Shown here: positions 7,039 through 12,285 of the stretch, piece by piece
Numbering within the stretch: position 1 is the first letter of the stretch
Layout of the letters: every line of letters starts with the position of its first letter
NCBI RefSeq assembly: GCF_000218685.1
Contig: NW_006763296.1
Coordinates: 2,580,737-2,593,021, forward strand
DNA from: Serpula lacrymans var. lacrymans S7.9
Taxonomy: Eukaryota > Basidiomycota > Agaricomycetes > Boletales > Serpulaceae
DNA length: 12,285 bases
Direction: 5' to 3'
Made by a program: the position numbers and the translations under genes
The notes under the pieces: generated by a model
Seen by the model: the letters and a program-made list of their open reading frames with translations, nothing else
What the model was told of the DNA's origin: nothing
The model's database searches: none

Positions 7039-7334
7039 TGTCGTAGCACATCTCAGGGTAAAAATTTGAGAATATCAATATAATTCTATTCATTTCAATA
7101 TAAAAAAACACAGCATGAGAACAATCTAAAGAGTATACAACTCACCACTTCTTTTACCTAATAGGTTGATGTGCAGCAGCGAGAGTAAAGTGAGAATTTA
7201 ATGAGTATATTAGCATAGTATATGTGAAATGGAACAGATACATATCTTACACCGCATATAGCCAAGTGCATGAACATTGGACCTAAAAAGAGTACAGCTG
7301 TGAACAGCAGTAGTAGTAGCATAGATGTACATAA

Positions 7335-7599
7335 TGTTAGTTTTGGTGATTCTGCACCTTTGTGCTACCTATATATTTTCATTCCTTTCTCTATCTATTC
7401 TTCTATCATTCACTATTGATTGTGTTCTCTATTATTTCGCCTTTGTGGCTGCTTTGTTTACCTTTGTTTACAAAACTTCGGACAGTATTGCAGAGTCCAA
7501 TGCTTCCTATTCTCTAGTTACTCACATTGGACTCTAGTTCCAGTCCCTGATTGCTCTCAGCAAGTGGCTAGACACTTCCTTCAAGCTTTGTTCTTAATA
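7335..7599 (+). repeat. Tentative 5' LTR of the Copia element
   Basis: The right border is set by the primer site at 7600. The segment begins TGTTAG, and its last bases are TTAATA, one C-to-T change from TTAACA, which would give a TGTTA/TAACA inverted pair. It contains a TATA-like box at 7370-7377. The second LTR is off the window, so the left border is a best guess. A longer LTR starting further left is possible. Confidence 0.4.
7370..7377 (+). promoter_or_regulatory. TATA-like box of the tentative Copia LTR
   Basis: TATATATT lies about 35 bp inside the proposed LTR and 223 bp upstream of the primer site, leaving room for R and U5. A second TATA-like string, CTATAAAAA near 8019-8027, lies in the leader and is less well placed for an LTR promoter. 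Confidence 0.35.
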
Positions 7600-7613
7600 G
7601 GTTATGAGCCCTG
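7600..7613 (+). other. Copia primer binding site, complementary to the initiator tRNA anticodon arm
   Basis: GGTTATGAGCCCTG is the reverse complement of CAGGGCTCATAACC, the 5' anticodon stem and loop of eukaryotic initiator methionine tRNA (anticodon CAT). Drosophila copia and many related fungal elements prime from such a cleaved half-tRNA rather than the tRNA 3' end. An exact 12-14 base match of this kind is very unlikely by chance in 12 kb. It fixes where the 5' LTR ends. The cognate host tRNA is not in the window, so the match is judged against the general consensus. Confidence 0.8.
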
Positions 7614-8603
7614 TGCTCTAGCCATCTTCCTGACCTCATATCTCACCATCCAAGCGTCCTACTGCTTATCCATCGTAACCATTGTCTTCTGGGACTCTTA
7701 TTATCTCATCAATCACCTCAGATTACTCTGATCTCATCTTGATCTCCAACAACAACTCCTTGTTGCAAGTTACCCCCATTTCGGACGCTTTTTTGGTCTT
7801 ATCTGCACCATATCTCGCCCAATCCTTATCTGATCGTCCTGTAACTTCTACCATCGTCTTCTACGGCCTAAATAACCCTAGGAGACCTGTCAGAGCGGTT
7901 GAATTTGAGCTGGATCTTTCTGTGAGCCTTCATCATCATTTGATCACCTTTTGGCCCCCTATTCCATATCTCCACATCCTGTGCTCGGATCTTGTAATAT
8001 TTGGGCCATCTATTACTCTATAAAAATGTTCCCTATACCTCTGATTTGGTGGCAATCCATCCATCTTATCTGTCTCTGCATCAATTTCGACTTTTTGCCC
8101 TATTTTTTGCTTTTTGGCATATCTGGTGTGTGCATAAAGCTCCAATCTTCTCTACTCTGTCCATTATCAGATAGAACAAGCCTATAGACTGTGAAGCTCG
8201 CCTGCATTGCCTCAGTTTGCTGTTGCCTAGAGCCTCTCTCAGTCTGCGGTGTTTGGGGAGCTTAAGTCACTTTGTTGACTCATATACAAGCCCTATTAAC
8301 CAACACTGTCTCGAGGCAATTTCTCTGTTAATATCAGTGTGGAATTGAAAGGGGAACACAGGCGTAACCCTGTAGCAGCACTAGGAAGCCTTAGCACCCT
8401 CCTGGATCGCTTTTGGACGCTTTTTGGACCCTATTTGGACCTATCATTGCGCTTTCTGACCCTCTCCATATCCTCTCTCTACCGCCTCACCATCTTATCT
8501 GCTCGCCTCCTACTGTTGCCCATTGTCTTTGCCACTATTCCATTGCTTATAGCCGTCTCCTACATCATTTATCATTGCTCTATTGTCTTATACAACACCC
8601 ATC
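7614..8603 (+). other. Long pyrimidine-rich leader of the Copia element, no gene supported
   Basis: Nearly 1 kb separates the primer site from the gag ATG. The plus strand is strongly C/T-rich, with recurring words such as CATATCTC and CCATCTTATCTG (for example about 8057-8068 and 8489-8500). Several upstream ATGs precede gag, for example at 8028. Short frames here show no recognisable protein. It probably carries packaging and dimerisation signals. An unrecognised intron, or a misplaced LTR border, could also explain the length. Confidence 0.6.
8410..8441 (+). repeat. Three TTTGGAC words at an exact 11-bp period
   Basis: TTTGGAC starts at 8412, 8423 and 8434, each within a roughly 11-bp unit of the form GCTTTTTGGAC or CTATTTGGACC. 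It lies about 165 bp upstream of the gag ATG, in the leader. The spacing is one helical turn, but a small slippage-made tandem repeat is as likely. Confidence 0.65.
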
Positions 8604-11600
8604 ATGTCTGACTCTGATCCCAAGTTCCATCCCTTGTCTGGCACTAACTACCCCCAGTGGAGTGGTGAAATGCAAGCTTGGTTGATGACCAAGGGACTGT
8701 GGAGGCTCGTCTCTGGCGCTGAAAAGTGTCCTGGGACTGACGCTGAAGCAATAGAGAAATGGGAGTTGAGAGCTGAAAAGGCTGCTGGTGCATTATACCT
8801 CAATGTTACCAAAGAGCAGCGCATCCATCTTGATGGCATCATTGATGATCCTGTCAAGATCTGGGAGAAACTGGCAATTGTGCACGTCTCTAAGAAGCCT
8901 GGGACGAGATTTAATGCCTATGACGACTTCTTCTCTATCAGAAAGAAGGAGGACGAGTCCCTGCAGTCTCTCATGACCAGAATTGACGAAGGCATGCATC
9001 AGATTCAAAATCTTTGTCCTTCTGGCTTCTCATTGTCTGAATTGGACGATGAATTGACATGCATGGCCATGATTAGGGCGCTTCCTGATCAATATGCCCA
9101 CTTCACTTCATCTCTACTATTTCTGGGCACCTTGGACAAGACCCAGCTCAAGGATGCTTTCCTTGCTGAAGAGGTCAATCACCGTCGTCGTGCTGAAGTC
9201 GATTCTGCCTTGCATTCTTCGTCTACCACTGCCAATAGCACCTGCACCCATCCTAACTGCCATCATTGCAACCAATCCACCACCTCTACTCGCGTTCAGT
9301 GTGATTTCTGTGGTTTACTTGGTCATACCCAAGACAAATGCCACAGATACATTGCTAGTCGCCAACAGGCAGTGGAGGGTGCTAAGAATCGCTACAAGCG
9401 TGGCAATAAGGCTCAGGCAAGCTCCAGCAACTCTCAGAATACCTCTCAGCAGCCCAAATCTTCGCCCAACAATGCCAATTCATCTACTGTGGTCACTGAA
9501 TCAGCTGGGAATGCAAGTCTTCGTTCTATTCATCCCTCTGATCCTCATTGCCCTCTCCAACTTGATGCTGACATTGATTGGAATGCAGACACAGGCGCCA
9601 CTTCTCATATGACACCTCATCGTCATTGGATGCACCACTATACCCCATATCGCGTGCCAATCAAGCTGGCTGATCACACTGTTGTCTATTCAGCTGGTGT
9701 TGGTACTGTGGTGTTTCATCCTGTGATGAATGGCAAAGTGGCTAGGGCTGTGGAATTCTCTAGAGTGCTCCATGTACCAGATCTTCGAAATAATCTCCTC
9801 TCAGTCTTGTATTTAACTCATCAAAGTGGTTTCAATGTCACTATTTCGTCTCATTCCATGTCCTTTATGCGTGACAACACTCTCTTGTTCACTGCAACTA
9901 TCAATGACAACAATGCAGCATTCCTTGATGGATCTACTGCTGCTTGTGTTGAATTGGGACATTTTACTGCGACTATACCACTTGATTTGATGTTCTGGCA
10001 TCGCAGATTGGCTCACCACCATCATGCTGATGTCAAGAGACTGATACAGAGAGATCTGGTCACTGGGCTTACACTGGAATCCAAGGCTGCTCCTGACCCT
10101 GTCTGTGAACCGTGCTTGTCTGGCAAGATGCATGCCAATCCATTCCCCTCATCTGATACTCGCTCTGCTCATCCTTTGGACCTCATCCATTCTGATGTAC
10201 ACCAAGTCTCTTCCCCCACATTCTCTGGTTATCGCTACTGGGTCACCTTCATTGACGATCACAGTCGATTCCGTGTTGTTGTGCCTCTCAAGGCCAAGTC
10301 AGATGTCTTTGATGCTTTCAAGAGATTCAAGGCTTATGCTGAGACTCAATTGGAGCGTAAAATCAAGGCTCTGCGCGATGACAAAGGGGGAGAGTACATG
10401 TCCAAGGAATTTGAGCAATTCACAGATGATCATGGGATTGTCAGACAGCATACCACCAGGAATCGTCCTCAGCAGAATGGTGTGGCAGAGCGAGCAAACA
10501 GACTTCTGACTGAGCGTATCACTGCCATGTTATCAGAGTCTGCATTGCCTAACAGCTTCTGGGGTGAATGTCTGTCCGCTTTGGTGCATGTCTGGAACAG
10601 GTGTCCCACTGATGCAGTGGCCCATGCCACTCCATTTGAGTTGTGGTATGGATGCAAGCCTGACATGTCTCACCTTCGCGTTTGGGGCTGCACTGCCTAT
10701 GTGCATGTGCAAAAGGACAAAAGAGGCGTCTTTGGCTCTCATATGGAGAAATGTGTGTTCATTGGTTACCCTGAGGGATACAAGGGATGGAAATTCTACA
10801 ATCCTACCACCAAGCACACTGTTATCTCTGAGAGAGCTGATTTTGATGAGCGCTACTTCCCTGGCTTGAAGAGGTCTTCTGACGATGTCCCGCCTCCACC
10901 TCCCACTCCACCTTCGCTATCCATGCCATTGGGCCTGATTGAGGATGTCCCTGCACCAGGTCCAGGGGGAGATATGGGCCCACCAGCTGCGCTTCAGCAG
11001 CCTCAACCATTGCCTGACAATGGGCCTCATTTGGACCTTGATGCAAAACCACCTGTGAATCAACCTCCTGAGCTTCCAAATCACCCTCCTCATCGCTCAC
11101 CTTCTCCTGACTTGCCTATTGCACTGAGACGCCCTGTAAGGGCTAGGAGACCACCTAGACCATGGTGGCTTCAACACAGACAACCTACTCCTGCCATTGA
11201 GAGTGATGACAGTGATTTTGAGGCAGTTGATGATGAAGTGGCACACTTTGGAGACTCTGCTGAGCCTAGGTCGTTTGCAGATGCAATGAAGCGTCCTGAT
11301 GCAGATAAATGGAGAGAGGCAGCCATGGAAGAGCTTCAAGCTCATGAGCGCAATGGTACTTGGTCACTAGTGGAACTACCTCCTGGAGTCAAGGCTATTG
11401 GTGGCAAGTGGGTCTTCAAGATCAAGCGCAACTCAGATGGCACTGTTGAGCGCTACAAGGCCAGATATGTGGCCAAAGGTTATAACCAGCACCCTGGCTT
11501 TGATTTCCTCGAAATATTTGCACCTACTGTCCGCATATCATCCATCAGAGTTGTCCTTGCCATTGCAGCCATCCACAACCTCCATTTGTGCTCCATTGAC

Positions 11601-12285
11601 ATTTCCCATGCATTCCTGAATGGAGTGTTGGATGTCAAGGTCTACATGCATCAGCCAGAGGGATTCCATCAGGATCCTCGCAATCTTGTTTGCCAGTTGG
11701 ACAAGGCCATCTATGGGACAAAGCAGGGAGGCAGAATGTGGAACCAGAAGATGCACACTGTGCTTGAAAAACTCGGATTCAAGCGTACTTATTCAGACTC
11801 TGCCATCTATGTCTTTAACAGAGCTGATATGCGCATTATCCTGCCTGTCTTTGTTGATGACATGACACTGGCATCCACTTCTACTTCTGCACTTGACCAA
11901 GCTGTCAAGGACCTCTCCCTGCACTTTAAGCTTCGTGATCTTGGCCCTACTTCTTACCTACTTGGCATTTCCATCACTAGAGACCTAAGTAATCGCACCA
12001 TCTCCCTCTCCCAACATCAGTACACTCTGGACATTCTGGAGCGCTTTGGCATGAAGGACTGCAAGCCTGTGTCCACTCCCATGGATCCTGGTTTGCACCT
12101 CACCAAGGACATGTCTCCCAAAACATCCAGTGATGCTGCTTTGATGAAGGACATTCCCTACCTTGCTGCTGTTGGTGCTCTGATGTATCTGGCCACTACC
12201 ACTCGTCCTGACATTGCCTACACTGTTGGAGTCCTTGCCAGATATAACTCTAATCCTGGTCTTACTCACTGGAGCGCTGTCAAGC
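8604..12285 (+). CDS. gag-pol: Copia Gag-Pol polyprotein, intact over 1227 codons, 3' end off window
   Basis: The start is ATG 8604, followed at once by the capsid motif Tyr-Pro-Gln-Trp with a later Met-Thr-Lys-Gly-Leu-Trp (residues about 13-40, UBN2/Copia gag type). A Cys/His cluster lies at 214-222 and a CX2CX4HX4C zinc knuckle at 233-246. Protease Asp-Thr-Gly is at 329-331. The pre-integrase HHCC is H466, H471, C501, C504. Integrase has D531, D593 and E629, with 35 residues between the last two. A Pro-rich basic linker spans about 765-870. Reverse transcriptase starts near 930, with catalytic D999 and Phe-Val-Asp-Asp at 1083-1086. The last visible part is the Pro-Asp-Ile-Ala-Tyr block before RNase H. 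I read the frame to 12285 without a stop. Copia polyproteins are usually about 1300-1450 residues, so roughly 100-200 are missing. One frame for gag and pol means the ratio is not set by frameshifting. Confidence 0.97.
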   Translation, partial: MSDSDPKFHPLSGTNYPQWSGEMQAWLMTKGLWRLVSGAEKCPGTDAEAIEKWELRAEKAAGALYLNVTKEQRIHLDGIIDDPVKIWEKLAIVHVSKKPGTRFNAYDDFFSIRKKEDESLQSLMTRIDEGMHQIQNLCPSGFSLSELDDELTCMAMIRALPDQYAHFTSSLLFLGTLDKTQLKDAFLAEEVNHRRRAEVDSALHSSSTTANSTCTHPNCHHCNQSTTSTRVQCDFCGLLGHTQDKCHRYIASRQQAVEGAKNRYKRGNKAQASSSNSQNTSQQPKSSPNNANSSTVVTESAGNASLRSIHPSDPHCPLQLDADIDWNADTGATSHMTPHRHWMHHYTPYRVPIKLADHTVVYSAGVGTVVFHPVMNGKVARAVEFSRVLHVPDLRNNLLSVLYLTHQSGFNVTISSHSMSFMRDNTLLFTATINDNNAAFLDGSTAACVELGHFTATIPLDLMFWHRRLAHHHHADVKRLIQRDLVTGLTLESKAAPDPVCEPCLSGKMHANPFPSSDTRSAHPLDLIHSDVHQVSSPTFSGYRYWVTFIDDHSRFRVVVPLKAKSDVFDAFKRFKAYAETQLERKIKALRDDKGGEYMSKEFEQFTDDHGIVRQHTTRNRPQQNGVAERANRLLTERITAMLSESALPNSFWGECLSALVHVWNRCPTDAVAHATPFELWYGCKPDMSHLRVWGCTAYVHVQKDKRGVFGSHMEKCVFIGYPEGYKGWKFYNPTTKHTVISERADFDERYFPGLKRSSDDVPPPPPTPPSLSMPLGLIEDVPAPGPGGDMGPPAALQQPQPLPDNGPHLDLDAKPPVNQPPELPNHPPHRSPSPDLPIALRRPVRARRPPRPWWLQHRQPTPAIESDDSDFEAVDDEVAHFGDSAEPRSFADAMKRPDADKWREAAMEELQAHERNGTWSLVELPPGVKAIGGKWVFKIKRNSDGTVERYKARYVAKGYNQHPGFDFLEIFAPTVRISSIRVVLAIAAIHNLHLCSIDISHAFLNGVLDVKVYMHQPEGFHQDPRNLVCQLDKAIYGTKQGGRMWNQKMHTVLEKLGFKRTYSDSAIYVFNRADMRIILPVFVDDMTLASTSTSALDQAVKDLSLHFKLRDLGPTSYLLGISITRDLSNRTISLSQHQYTLDILERFGMKDCKPVSTPMDPGLHLTKDMSPKTSSDAALMKDIPYLAAVGALMYLATTTRPDIAYTVGVLARYNSNPGLTHWSAVK

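Larger units (their letters stand above)
6561..7334. other. AT-rich spacer between the two elements, no gene seen
   Basis: Both strands have many stops and no protein similarity I recognise. It holds an imperfect hairpin (6597-6631), an AT inverted repeat (6678-6703), a tandem GCTGAGC pair (6806-6819), a 12-bp palindrome (6862-6873), repeated TATAGAA-type motifs (about 6913-7036) and a short AGT run near 7307-7318. It may be host intergenic DNA or the eroded remains of older elements. The two flanking 5' LTRs point into the elements, away from it. The first five bases, CATTG (6561-6565), would be one half of the Gypsy target-site duplication if the LTR border is right. Confidence 0.6.
7335..12285 (+). 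mobile_element. Ty1/Copia LTR retrotransposon, apparently intact, truncated by the window edge
   Basis: A half-tRNA primer site, a long leader and a single uninterrupted gag-pol frame with integrase before reverse transcriptase define a Ty1/Copia element. No stop or frameshift occurs over 1227 codons and all catalytic residues I can check are present, so the copy is probably recent and may be active. The RNase H domain, polypurine tract and 3' LTR are beyond 12285. The left border (7335) is tentative. Confidence 0.95.

Noticed and set aside
7600..7613. A tRNA gene at the GGTTATGAGCCC sequence
   Set aside because: It is the complement of an anticodon arm only. I see no acceptor stem, D arm or T arm on either strand around it.
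7325..8023. Short plus-strand frames in the Copia LTR and leader
   Set aside because: They are hydrophobic translations of C/T-rich DNA, with no known domain and no good start context.
8301..8305. CAACA as the end of a longer Copia LTR
   Set aside because: No matching TGTTG start with sensible spacing and no primer site follows it. The half-tRNA complement at 7600 is far stronger evidence.
8339..8611. 90-codon plus-strand frame overlapping the gag start
   Set aside because: It begins at GTG, is out of frame with gag, and its Leu-rich product reflects the pyrimidine bias.
9094..9612. Plus-strand 172-codon frame inside Copia gag
   Set aside because: It is a shifted frame within the intact gag-pol frame that carries the knuckle and protease motif.
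10533..11345. Minus-strand frames opposite Copia integrase and linker
   Set aside because: They are antisense to an intact conserved polyprotein and show no motif of their own.
1..12285. CRISPR arrays, bacterial operons, rRNA genes
   Set aside because: No regularly spaced repeats, ribosome binding sites or rRNA-like sequence were seen. The content is that of eukaryotic retrotransposons.

Overview
This window is almost entirely retrotransposon DNA and probably comes from a fungus, most likely a basidiomycete of the mushroom-forming group. That placement is an inference. It rests on the chromodomain-bearing Ty3/Gypsy element, the style of the Pol proteins, the balanced base composition and the Copia primer site, which matches a half initiator-tRNA. 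I recognise no ordinary host gene.

Positions 1-6560 hold a Ty3/Gypsy chromovirus on the minus strand. In its own reading direction it has: a 5' LTR (6560-6147); a candidate self-priming site (6144-6134); gag with a zinc knuckle (6108-4816); a GGGTTTT slippery heptamer just before the gag stop; pol with protease, reverse transcriptase, RNase H, integrase, GPY/F region and chromodomain (4819-1360); an extra Cys/His-rich ORF (1310-41); and a polypurine tract (29-15). The 3' LTR is beyond the left edge. The copy is dead. Pol carries two one-base deletions and five in-frame stops, four of them TGA where Arg (CGA) is expected. The second catalytic Asp of integrase is Asn. The extra ORF carries one frameshift.

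Positions 6561-7334 are AT-rich spacer with small palindromes and short repeats and no gene I can support.

From about 7335 to the right edge runs a Ty1/Copia element on the plus strand. It has a tentative LTR (7335-7599), a 14-base primer site complementary to the initiator tRNA anticodon arm (7600-7613), a pyrimidine-rich leader of nearly 1 kb, and one uninterrupted gag-pol frame from ATG 8604 to the window end (1227 codons). Capsid region, zinc knuckle, protease, DD35E integrase and reverse transcriptase are all intact, so this copy looks young. RNase H and the 3' LTR lie past the edge. The two elements sit head to head with their 5' LTRs facing each other.

The points most worth checking are: the extra 3' ORF with two zinc knuckles inside the Gypsy element; an exact second copy of its 3' polypurine tract inside integrase (a possible central PPT); an 11-nt pairing between primer site and presumed RNA 5' end (Tf1-like self-priming); and the -1 frameshift signal at the gag/pol junction.
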